Shown here in pieces: positions 1 through 7,583 of a DNA stretch of 47,408 bases. Below the pieces are notes generated by a model. That model searched no databases, was not told the DNA's origin, and saw nothing but the letters and a program-made list of their open reading frames with translations. This DNA is from Elainella sp. Prado103. GTDB lineage: Bacteria; Cyanobacteriota; Cyanobacteriia; Elainellales; Elainellaceae. The translations under genes and the position numbers were made by a program. The stretch's first letter is position 1, and every line of letters begins with the position of its first letter. Where the stretch lies: the NCBI GenBank assembly GCA_025454395.1, contig JALOOM010000077.1:1-47408 (forward strand), given 5' to 3'.

Positions 1-65
1 TCTATTATTTAGCTCTATTATTTAGTTCTTAATTATTTGGCTCTATTATTTAGTTCTATTATTTC
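1..65. repeat. Short tandem repeat, ~14-bp unit, TCTATTATTTAG
   Basis: The unit TCTATTATTTAG recurs at about positions 1, 14, 42 and 56, with a degenerate copy near 27, giving a period of 13-14 bases. The array continues beyond the left edge of the window. A related array with a GGCTCTATTA core lies at 30431-30490. It is AT-rich and non-coding, and resembles the short tandemly repeated sequences known in filamentous cyanobacteria. Confidence 0.8.
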
Positions 66-439
66 GAGGGTTTGTTAAGGTTTGGCAAGAAAAAGGTATC
101 CTCACAAGTTCTTCACTTTTCTGCCTTAGTATAAATACTGGCAAGATTAATCTTGCCCTCACATAGCAGTTCTAAATGATTGATGAGATGCCTTGTCGTG
201 TGAGCATCTTGCCCGCCTTAGCGCAGCCTCTCCGACTGGAGAAACGAGACGCTCGCACTCCGTTTTCACGATTTAAATAGGATTGCTATAGAACAGAATT
301 AAAACGATCGTAACATTATGGCTTTAATTTGCTGCGGATTGAAATAATGTGATTTTAGCATGGCAATTGTGAATTTCTCGTTTGCTTAAGCCGAAGATTG
401 GCAGAAAAATTTGAATTAACCATTTGGGTGAGAGGTAAT
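66..439. other. Intergenic region upstream of the AGE-like gene
   Basis: No reading frame here looks like a gene. The stretch contains an 18-bp perfect palindrome (140-157) and a GC-rich segment (about 190-262) with a small hairpin, TCTCC-GACT-GGAGA. That segment has the look of a dispersed cyanobacterial intergenic repeat. The last 130 bases are AT-rich and probably hold the promoter of the following + strand genes, but no convincing -35/-10 pair could be fixed. Confidence 0.5.
140..157. promoter_or_regulatory. 18-bp perfect palindrome
   Basis: GGCAAGATTAATCTTGCC reads the same on both strands with no mismatch. It lies 283 bases before the first likely start codon (440), outside any gene. 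Perfect inverted repeats of this length can be operators for dimeric regulators, or parts of dispersed repeats. There is no loop and no T-run, so a terminator is unlikely. Confidence 0.5.
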
Positions 440-2452
440 ATGAGGCGATTTACTCTAAGTACGACACTCATGGGAATTGTGACTGACATCAATTTAGAGA
501 ATGCTTCATTCCAAGTTCGATGTCGCAGTGGTGATAGCTTTGAAGTTTCAGTGGGCCGAGAAGCTCAGTTTGAATTAGTGAAAAACCTGGATGGAGTTAA
601 CTACGATCGCTATTCTACTCCACCAGAGTTTTCAGGAACCCCCCCAGATTTGCTCAGGAAATACATTCAGCTCAATCGTTTAGTTGTGGTTCGAGGGGTA
701 TATCAAGAAGATGGGGATAAACGTTGCTTCAATGCCCGCACAATTTATTTGCTGCAAAACCAGGATGGCAATTTTTTGTTTGAGTCTAAGAATTGGTGGC
801 TCAAACAAATTGCTCGATTGGCCGATACCTGGTTAGGGTATATCTTTCAGGACAAACAAACCTATGTCATTGATGATTTTAGGCTTTATCAAACCAACCT
901 CAATATTACCGGACTGCCCGTCGATGATAATATTCAAGAATGTGCCACTTTGTCCCGACTGATCTATGGCTTATCTTCTGCCTATTTGTTAACGGGTTGT
1001 GAACGGTTTTTATCTTCTGCTCGTGCCGGAGTCCAATATCAGCGTGAGATATTCCGTTGTTTGAGCAATGATGGTAAACGCTGCTTTTGGGCATTTGGTA
1101 AACAGAAGAAAGATTATGGCTATCAACTGATCAATCGCTCCTTGAATGAGGATGATAAAGACACGATCCCGCTATATGAGCAGATTTATGCATTGGCAGG
1201 TTTGGCCCAGTATTATCGCATTACTTTAGATTGGGAAGTATTGGAAGATATTGGGCGCACCATGCGGGCTTTTAATGACTTCTTTCTAGATCAAGAATCT
1301 GAATATGGTGAGGCTGCCTATGGTGACTATTTTTCCCATCTTGATTATGTGACCATGACCTGGGATAGTGAAGCATTAGGGCATAATCAAGCAAGAAAAA
1401 ATTGGAACTCCATTGGTGATCATATTCCCGCCTATCTAGTTAACTTAATTCTAGCGATCGAGCCCTTACCCATTCACGCTCACACCTATGAGGATCTCCA
1501 TACCTTCATCACGATTTGTAAAAAGATCCTGTATGTGACGAGCAGTATCATCCTGCAAAAATTCCCCGATCCAGACCCAACCGTACCTTTTGTGAATGAA
1601 CGGTTCTTCCGCAACTGGAAACCTGATCATACTTGGCGATGGCAGCAGGATCGCGCAGTCATTGGGCATAACTTAAAGATTGCTTGGAACCTGACGCGAG
1701 TAGCAAACTACTATTATAGTTTGGCTGAACGAGCCGATAACCATAAAGAAGAGATAGAACATAAACAGTTTGCTACGCGATTGATGAAGTTGGCGGATCA
1801 GTTGGGCATTAATATGGCTGAAGTCGGTATCGACCTCTTCCGGGGTGGTGTGTTTGATGCTGTGGAGCGACATCCATCCGATAACGTATTTTTGGAATTT
1901 CCCTGGAACAATACAAAGGATTTTTGGCAGCAGGAACAGGGTATTCTGGCCTACCTCATTCTTCACGGTTGTAGTGGTGCAGATCGGGATCAAAAACGGG
2001 ACTATTTACAACTGGCACGGGAACTAGAAGCCTTCTGGAATCTATTTTTCCTCGACCAAGACAACAAGGGCATCTTTTTCCGGGTGACTGATATTGGTGA
2101 CCCTGTCATTCAAGGCAGTTACGGTAATAAAGGTGGACATTCTATCTCTGGCTATCATGCCTTTGAGCTGAACTATCTGGCCCATATTTACAACAGTATC
2201 TATGTGACTAAACGACCGTTCTGTCTCTACTTCAAGCCCGGAACGAACTGTCGTCGCCGTTCCTTGAATGTGTTGCCCGATTTTGTTAAACCTAATGTGC
2301 TTGAAGTCAGCCACATCAGCGTTGATGGCAGTGAACGCAGTACTCTGGATCCTGATAACTTCCGGATCGAACTGAGTGAGGAAGAGTTTCACTTTGGTTC
2401 AGAGGTAGAAATTGTTGTGGAATTTACACCAGTTGGGGCAAAGGACAAGTGA
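440..2452 (+). CDS. AGE (N-acylglucosamine 2-epimerase)-superfamily-like protein with extra N-terminal beta domain
   Basis: This is a 670-residue protein of unknown substrate. Residues about 10-105 look like a small OB-type beta barrel. Residues about 150-610 resemble the (alpha/alpha)6 barrel of AGE epimerases: GHNLKIAW (near 409), then WQQEQG, then KGGHSISGYH (near 564), matching the His-rich positions that line the AGE active site. A short C-terminal beta segment follows. Typical AGE enzymes have about 400 residues, so both ends are additions. The frame is open from TTG 398, but ATG 440 is preferred because GAGAGG lies just upstream. The stop is followed after one base by the next start (2454), so the genes are probably translated together. 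Epimerase, isomerase or glycoside-degrading activity are all possible; the barrel assignment is more secure than any reaction. Confidence 0.65.
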   Translation: MRRFTLSTTLMGIVTDINLENASFQVRCRSGDSFEVSVGREAQFELVKNLDGVNYDRYSTPPEFSGTPPDLLRKYIQLNRLVVVRGVYQEDGDKRCFNARTIYLLQNQDGNFLFESKNWWLKQIARLADTWLGYIFQDKQTYVIDDFRLYQTNLNITGLPVDDNIQECATLSRLIYGLSSAYLLTGCERFLSSARAGVQYQREIFRCLSNDGKRCFWAFGKQKKDYGYQLINRSLNEDDKDTIPLYEQIYALAGLAQYYRITLDWEVLEDIGRTMRAFNDFFLDQESEYGEAAYGDYFSHLDYVTMTWDSEALGHNQARKNWNSIGDHIPAYLVNLILAIEPLPIHAHTYEDLHTFITICKKILYVTSSIILQKFPDPDPTVPFVNERFFRNWKPDHTWRWQQDRAVIGHNLKIAWNLTRVANYYYSLAERADNHKEEIEHKQFATRLMKLADQLGINMAEVGIDLFRGGVFDAVERHPSDNVFLEFPWNNTKDFWQQEQGILAYLILHGCSGADRDQKRDYLQLARELEAFWNLFFLDQDNKGIFFRVTDIGDPVIQGSYGNKGGHSISGYHAFELNYLAHIYNSIYVTKRPFCLYFKPGTNCRRRSLNVLPDFVKPNVLEVSHISVDGSERSTLDPDNFRIELSEEEFHFGSEVEIVVEFTPVGAKDK

Positions 2453-2453
2453 G

Positions 2454-3149
2454 ATGAACATGAAATCCCTGGAAGGTCAAAAAGTAGCAGTTCTCCTGGA
2501 AACAGAATTTATCCCTGATGAGATTGCTGCGTATCAGACTCGTTTCGCGGCAGTAGGGGCAACAGTACATCTGATGTCTAGGCTCTGGGGGAACTCAAGT
2601 GTACGCTTTGTCAGTGATGTCGATCGAGTAGGTGAATCTCCAGTCTATTTAGATGTTGCGATCGATTTTCAAGATGTTAATGTTGATGAGTATGCGGCTG
2701 TTATCATGGCAGCAAACTATACCAGTGTGCGGCTTCGCTATTTTCAACCTGTTGCTGGTCAACCGATCGCCGCTGCGCAAGTTCGCACTGCCCCAGCAGT
2801 CCAACTTTTTGCAAAAGCAATGGCGAATCCTCGCATCATTAAAGGGTTTCTCTGCCATGGATTATGGATTTTAACTCCGGTGCCAGAACTTCTACAGGGA
2901 CGACGAGTGATTTGTCATGAAGTGGTTTTGGCTGACATTGTGAATGCAGGTGCCATTTACGTACCGGCACCCAATCACATTGTCGTTGATGGCGATATGG
3001 TAACGGGGCGATCGGGACAGGATGTGGATGCCTTTATTGAAGCGATCGTAGGTCAGATTCAGCATGTCCAGCAAGGTTTTCCCTTACTCTCCTACGAGCA
3101 GACTTTGCGCCAACTAGAAGCAACAAAATTACAGGCATCATTCACTTGA
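2454..3149 (+). CDS. DJ-1/PfpI family protein (first of a tandem pair)
   Basis: A 231-residue protein of the DJ-1/PfpI class I glutamine-amidotransferase-like fold. The nucleophile elbow FLCHGLWIL places the likely catalytic Cys at residue 134 with an adjacent His. Downstream segments (LADIVNAGAIYV, then VVDGDMVTGR) match the PfpI C-terminal core. An early acidic LLETEF segment fits the Glu that usually lowers the Cys pKa. Family members include peptidases, glyoxalase III/deglycase-type enzymes, isonitrile hydratases and redox chaperones, so the reaction is open. The frame extends back to 2412 inside the previous gene, but ATG 2454, one base after that stop and 9 bases after AAGG, is the natural start. 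No signal peptide, so probably cytosolic. Confidence 0.8.
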   Translation: MNMKSLEGQKVAVLLETEFIPDEIAAYQTRFAAVGATVHLMSRLWGNSSVRFVSDVDRVGESPVYLDVAIDFQDVNVDEYAAVIMAANYTSVRLRYFQPVAGQPIAAAQVRTAPAVQLFAKAMANPRIIKGFLCHGLWILTPVPELLQGRRVICHEVVLADIVNAGAIYVPAPNHIVVDGDMVTGRSGQDVDAFIEAIVGQIQHVQQGFPLLSYEQTLRQLEATKLQASFT

Positions 3150-3166
3150 ATAGGGAGGTTAGGCAA

Positions 3167-4000
3167 ATGTCTAAAAAAATATTAGTTGTACTCTCGGAAT
3201 GGGGCTATTGGGGTGAGGAATTGGTAGGCCCCTTAGAAACATTCGATGCCGCAGGTTATCAAGTGGAGTTTGCAACTCCTACCGGCAAGCGACCTGTCGC
3301 ATTACTCCCTAGTATGGATCCAACCTATGTTGATCCACCGTTGGGCCGGCCGGTAGTGGCGGATGGGATGGCGCAGAAGGTGAAAGCATTGGATGATCCA
3401 GCCAATACTCGCTTGGATCAGCCGATCAACCTGAAAGCTTGGTTGCCAGAACGCCCATACTGGAGTTCTCCTAAGTTTATTCGGGAAATGGAAGCTTATT
3501 ATCGGCAGCTTGAGGAGGTGCGTGATCGCGATCTCTCCACCTATGATGCCCTGCTGATTGTCGGTGGTAGTGGCCCGATCGTTGATCTAGTTAATAACCA
3601 GCGCGTTCATGATCTCATTCTCAGCTTCCGGCAACTGGAGAAACCGATTGCCGCTGAATGCTATGGGGTTGCCTGTTTGGCCTTTGCTCGTGATCTGGGC
3701 GATCGGAAGAGTATTCTTTGGAATAAACATGTAACAGGTCATTGTCTGGAGTATGACTATAAAGATGGAACTGGGTTCGTGGGAGTTGACTTTAACATGG
3801 GGCCACCGCCCTATCCACTGGAGTATATTCTGCGAGATGCAACCGGGCCAGACGGTCAGTTTCACGGCAATGTGGGCAAAGAAACTTCAGTCATTGTGGA
3901 TTATCCCTTTATTACTGGACGATCGACACCTGACTCCTACCTAACGGGGCAAAAAGTGGTTGATGTTCTTGAGAAAGGATTAAGGCGTTATGGCTGGTAG
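3167..4000 (+). CDS. DJ-1/PfpI family protein, Hsp31-like (second of the pair)
   Basis: A 277-residue DJ-1/PfpI protein that differs strongly from its upstream neighbour. It begins with the Hsp31-type strand SKKILVVLSEWGYWGEEL and a VEFATPTGKRP segment. It carries the nucleophile elbow AAECYGVACL, with the candidate Cys at residue 165. The longer insert between these resembles the cap of larger Hsp31/glyoxalase III-type members. Start ATG 3167 is chosen because GGGAGG lies 10 bases upstream; an in-frame TTG at 3146 overlaps the previous stop. The gap to the previous gene is 17 bases, so the pair is probably co-transcribed. Possible roles are methylglyoxal or glyoxal hydration, or a specialised pathway step. 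No export signal is visible. Confidence 0.8.
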   Translation: MSKKILVVLSEWGYWGEELVGPLETFDAAGYQVEFATPTGKRPVALLPSMDPTYVDPPLGRPVVADGMAQKVKALDDPANTRLDQPINLKAWLPERPYWSSPKFIREMEAYYRQLEEVRDRDLSTYDALLIVGGSGPIVDLVNNQRVHDLILSFRQLEKPIAAECYGVACLAFARDLGDRKSILWNKHVTGHCLEYDYKDGTGFVGVDFNMGPPPYPLEYILRDATGPDGQFHGNVGKETSVIVDYPFITGRSTPDSYLTGQKVVDVLEKGLRRYGW

Positions 4001-4024
4001 ATAGATTTGTGAGGTATCAAGACG

Positions 4025-5731
4025 ATGGTTGGTAAACCGGGTCGATGTGCCATTCTGGAACAGTTCCTAGCAGATGGCATCCATTATATGTTTGGTAATC
4101 CTGGTACTTCGGAAGAAGGATTCCTGGATGCACTGTGGAATTATCCTGAACTGAAATACATTTTAACGTTGCAAGAATCAGTGGCAGTCATGATGGCGGA
4201 TGGCTATGCCAGAGCGACTCAAAAACCAGCGTTGGTGCAACTTCACAGTACGCCAGGATTGGGCAATGCGATCGGTGCATTGTATCAAGCCAAACGAGGA
4301 CATTCGCCGCTGGTGGTGATTGGTGGAGATGCGGGTATCCAGTATCAGGCCATGGATGCTCAAATGGCGGGTGATCTGGTTGCCTTCGCTGAGCCTGTGA
4401 CCAAGTGGGCGACCATGGTGATGGAACCTTCTTCCCTGTTGCGGGTGCTGCGTCGTGCCGTGAAGATTGCCATGACTCCGCCACGGGGGCCAGTGTATGT
4501 CTGTTTGCCCTTAGATGTGCTGGAGGCGGTGACGGTGGAAGCGATCCAGCCCACTTCGGTGCCCCTCACCCAGGTTTTACCGGATGGCGATCAACTCAAA
4601 ACGGCTGCGGATTGGCTGGCATCCGCCCATAAGCCCATGATTTTTGTGGGAGATGGGATTGCCTGTTCTGGCGCGCAGGCTGAACTGCGGCAGGTTGCGG
4701 AATTGCTGGGAGCCGAGGTGTGGGAGGTGGATGCAGGTGAACTGAATATGAGTCACCATCATCCGCTCTATCGCGGTACAACGGGGCATATGTTTGGCTC
4801 CCAAAGTTACCCGATCATGTCTAGAGGCGATGTCAATTTGGTCTGTGGCACTTATTTGCTGCCGGAAGTGTTCCCGCGGTTGGGTAATATTTTTTCGCCC
4901 CATGCCCGCGTGATTCACATTGATCTGGATTTGGATGCGATCGCTAAAAATCATCCAGTAGATTTGGGGTTATTGGGGGATCCGAAATGTACCTTGGCTC
5001 ACTTAGCGAACCTGTTAGCAGCGATCTTGACACCGGAGCAACGGGCAGCGGCTGAAACTCGGATGATGAAAATGTCGTTAGACCAATCTGCCCGACGTGA
5101 GGCAGAATTGCAAGCCGACAGTAAAGTTTGGCATCAGGTACCACTCCACTTTTCTCGCTTTGCGGAAGCTTTAGCCAACCATTTGCCAGCGGATGCGATC
5201 GTGTTTGATGAAGCACTCACCTGTTCGCCGCAGTTGACTCGTTATTTGTTGCCCTCCCAACCCGGTCACTATTTTCTGACGCGGGGTGGATCATTAGGAG
5301 TAGGGATTCCTGGTGCGCTGGGGGTGAAACTAGCCCAGCCCGATCGAACGGTGGTAGGAGTGACCGGAGATGGAGGAGCTATGTACACAATTCAAGCCCT
5401 CTGGTCGGCGGCTCGCCACAATATAGATGCCAAATTGATCATTTGCAATAACCGTTCCTATCGTTTGTTGCAGCTTAATGTCTTAGCGTATTGGCGAGAG
5501 CGTAGCATCCCTGAACATGCATTTCCGCTCAGTTTTGATCTGTCGCAACCCAGGTTGTATTTTGACCAGATGGCTCGATCGATGGGGGTTGAAGCGGTGC
5601 GAGTGGAAACTCCTGATCAGATTGAACCGGCAATTCAAGCTGCTCTGGCGTATGATGGCCCGTTTTTGATTGATGTCGTGCTGGAAGGAGATATTCGTCC
5701 TGATATGGTTGGGGTTGAATGCGGTCAGTAG
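4025..5731 (+). CDS. Thiamine-diphosphate-dependent enzyme, benzoylformate decarboxylase/acetolactate synthase-like
   Basis: A 568-residue protein with the complete three-domain ThDP layout. The N-terminal pyrimidine domain has FGNPGTSEE and the cofactor-activating Glu51 in LQESVAV, followed by a LHSTPGLGNAIGAL segment like benzoylformate decarboxylases. The middle domain spans about 190-330. The C-terminal pyrophosphate domain has GDG at 448-450 and NN at 475-476, the Mg/ThDP motif. Enzymes of this group decarboxylate 2-oxo acids or ligate the resulting aldehyde. The sequence alone does not separate decarboxylase, carboligase and oxidase roles. ATG 4025 follows GAGGT at an 11-base spacing. 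With two DJ-1 proteins before it and a GMC oxidoreductase after it, it probably makes or uses a small aldehyde or ketoacid. Confidence 0.85.
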   Translation: MVGKPGRCAILEQFLADGIHYMFGNPGTSEEGFLDALWNYPELKYILTLQESVAVMMADGYARATQKPALVQLHSTPGLGNAIGALYQAKRGHSPLVVIGGDAGIQYQAMDAQMAGDLVAFAEPVTKWATMVMEPSSLLRVLRRAVKIAMTPPRGPVYVCLPLDVLEAVTVEAIQPTSVPLTQVLPDGDQLKTAADWLASAHKPMIFVGDGIACSGAQAELRQVAELLGAEVWEVDAGELNMSHHHPLYRGTTGHMFGSQSYPIMSRGDVNLVCGTYLLPEVFPRLGNIFSPHARVIHIDLDLDAIAKNHPVDLGLLGDPKCTLAHLANLLAAILTPEQRAAAETRMMKMSLDQSARREAELQADSKVWHQVPLHFSRFAEALANHLPADAIVFDEALTCSPQLTRYLLPSQPGHYFLTRGGSLGVGIPGALGVKLAQPDRTVVGVTGDGGAMYTIQALWSAARHNIDAKLIICNNRSYRLLQLNVLAYWRERSIPEHAFPLSFDLSQPRLYFDQMARSMGVEAVRVETPDQIEPAIQAALAYDGPFLIDVVLEGDIRPDMVGVECGQ

Positions 5732-5777
5732 AGACTGCTAGTAAGGACTGGCCAGTAGAGACTGTCAGTAGAGACTG
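5725..5777. repeat. Short direct repeats, CAGTAGAGACTG
   Basis: Three exact copies of CAGTAGAGACTG (5726, 5753, 5766) and one diverged copy (near 5739) straddle the stop codon of the ThDP enzyme and run into the 197-base gap. This resembles slippage-type short tandem repeats seen elsewhere in the window. Confidence 0.7.
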
Positions 5778-5928
5778 AAGGAAGTAAGAGGGTAGGAAGT
5801 GAATGATGAGTCTAAAGTATGAAGTGAAGGATTTAAAGAATTAAGTTTTTGATGATTTTGATATTTATCACCTGGCAGCGTATTGCCATTCATGACAATT
5901 TAATTGCGTTAGGCTGAGGAGATCGATC

Positions 5929-7482
5929 ATGGATGCTAAAAAGGCTTTTGATTACATTATTGTGGGTGCTGGCTCAACTGGCTGTGTATTGGCGAATCGC
6001 TTAAGTGCCGATCGATCGATTAATGTACTGTTGCTAGAAGCAGGTGGCCCAGACAGTAACTCGAATATCCACAAAATTAATACTGTTGTGGACTTGTGGG
6101 GAACTGAGATTGACTGGCAATTTTGGACAGAACCTCAACCTGCGTTGAATGGCCGTCGGATCAACCTGATTCAGGGCAAGGTGTTGGGAGGAGGAAGCTC
6201 GATCCATGCCATGATGTATATGCGTGGAAACCCGCGAAACTTCGATGTATGGAATGCTCTAGGGAATGAAGGTTGGAGCTATCGAGATGTTTTACCCTAC
6301 TTCAAGAAGTCTGAAGATTATGAAGGTGGGGGGGATGAGTTCCATGGCGTGGGTGGGCCGATGCAGGTGCGCAAACCTCAGCGTCTCAGCCCGGTAGCGG
6401 TTGCCTTTCTCAATGCGGCAATGGAACTGGGCTATGCCGGATCCGATTGGGATTTTAATGGGGCCTGGCAGGAAGACGGGGCGGGTTTGGTGCAATTTAA
6501 TATCACCCGAGATAACCGCCGCTGTAGCTCGGCAACTGCTTTTCTGACTCCTATCCTCGATCGCCCTAATTTAACCGTTCAAACTCATGCAATGGTGACG
6601 CGACTATTAATGGAGGCAGAGCGGGTCGTCGGAGTAGAATATCTCCAAGATGGGCAGATTCATCATGTCAGGGCTGATCAAGAAGTCATTCTCAGTGCTG
6701 GAACGATCCTGTCGCCTAAATTGTTGATGTTGTCTGGCATTGGTGCTGCAGAAACCCTTCAGTCGCTGGGATTGCCAGTCGTGGTTGATCTGCCAGGAGT
6801 AGGGCAAAACCTACAAGACCATTTGCGGCTACAAGTGATTTACCAATCGAAACAGGAGATGCCAACGCTGGAGGTGCTGGCAGAGGTTGCCCTATTTACC
6901 CGCACCCGCAATGATATGCAGGCTGCCCCGCCCGATCTGCAAATTAACTTTAGTGCCGGACTACCCCAATTGGCACCGCCGGAATTCAACGCGACAAATC
7001 CGGTTTCGATCTTTGTGCCCGTGTTGGTGCAGCCTCAAAGCCGGGGTGAAGTGAGATTGCGATCGGCTAATCCTACCGATCCCCCGATTATTGATCCGCG
7101 TTACCTCCAGATGCCAACGGATCTAGAGACTTATGTGCGGGCGATCGAACTGTGCCGTCAGATTGCCAATACCAAAGCATTCACTGAATTCAATAACGGT
7201 GAAGTCGCACCTGGCTTAAATTCCAACTTGGAACGCTATGTTCGCACCTATGCAGACACGATTTGGCATCCAGTCGGTACTTGCAAGATGGGGCGCGATC
7301 CGATGGCAGTCGTGGATCCCAGCTTGCGGGTGCATGGTGTGGAAGGATTACGGGTTGCGGATGCCTCAATTATGCCAACCATCCCCAGCGGCAACACGAA
7401 TGCCAGTTGTGTCATGATTGGTGAGAAAGCGGCAGATTTGGTGTTGCAGTCGAGCCGAACCGCAATGGTACTGTCCGTTTGA
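5929..7482 (+). CDS. GMC-family FAD oxidoreductase (choline dehydrogenase-like)
   Basis: A 517-residue glucose-methanol-choline oxidoreductase. The N-terminus has the FAD-binding Rossmann motif DYIIVGAGSTGCVLANRL and the LLLEAGG strand. The GMC signature GKVLGGGSSIHAMMYMRG follows near residue 85, where the flavin is held. The C-terminus has HPVGTCKMG with catalytic His447, and SGNTNAS with Asn491 as the usual His/Asn pair. These enzymes oxidise a primary or secondary alcohol to the carbonyl with FAD; the acceptor (oxygen, quinone or other) cannot be read here. No signal peptide, so probably cytosolic. Start ATG 5929 follows GAGGAG. It is a full-length member, and its gap of 197 bases from the ThDP enzyme leaves room for an internal promoter. 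Confidence 0.92.
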   Translation: MDAKKAFDYIIVGAGSTGCVLANRLSADRSINVLLLEAGGPDSNSNIHKINTVVDLWGTEIDWQFWTEPQPALNGRRINLIQGKVLGGGSSIHAMMYMRGNPRNFDVWNALGNEGWSYRDVLPYFKKSEDYEGGGDEFHGVGGPMQVRKPQRLSPVAVAFLNAAMELGYAGSDWDFNGAWQEDGAGLVQFNITRDNRRCSSATAFLTPILDRPNLTVQTHAMVTRLLMEAERVVGVEYLQDGQIHHVRADQEVILSAGTILSPKLLMLSGIGAAETLQSLGLPVVVDLPGVGQNLQDHLRLQVIYQSKQEMPTLEVLAEVALFTRTRNDMQAAPPDLQINFSAGLPQLAPPEFNATNPVSIFVPVLVQPQSRGEVRLRSANPTDPPIIDPRYLQMPTDLETYVRAIELCRQIANTKAFTEFNNGEVAPGLNSNLERYVRTYADTIWHPVGTCKMGRDPMAVVDPSLRVHGVEGLRVADASIMPTIPSGNTNASCVMIGEKAADLVLQSSRTAMVLSV

Positions 7483-7492
7483 GACTGGTTGG

Positions 7493-7502
7493 GGTCTAGA
7501 CC
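7493..7502. other. 10-bp palindrome in the gap after the GMC gene
   Basis: GGTCTAGACC is perfectly palindromic, and the flanks GTTGG and CAAC extend it imperfectly. It lies 11 bases after the GMC stop codon. With no T-run it is not a convincing terminator. It may be a weak hairpin or a binding site. Confidence 0.3.
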
Positions 7503-7583
7503 AACGAATCGGCTCCTAATATTCAAATTGAATCCTTGCTAGTGTAACCAGCACTAAGCAATCAGGAGTGCAGGAGGAAGAAT

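Noticed and set aside
190-262. Small RNA gene in the GC-rich segment
   Set aside because: The only stem is five base pairs and there is no promoter-terminator pair, so a dispersed repeat is more likely.
398-439. TTG start of the AGE-like gene
   Set aside because: ATG 440 has a better ribosome-binding site. The extra 14 residues could still be real, but nothing favours them.
2412-2453. Longer start of the first DJ-1 gene overlapping the AGE gene
   Set aside because: The 14 added residues are out-of-frame translation of the AGE gene's end; ATG 2454 sits directly after its stop.
4577-4954. 125-codon - strand frame within the ThDP enzyme gene
   Set aside because: It is opposite a well-conserved enzyme domain and has no recognisable features.
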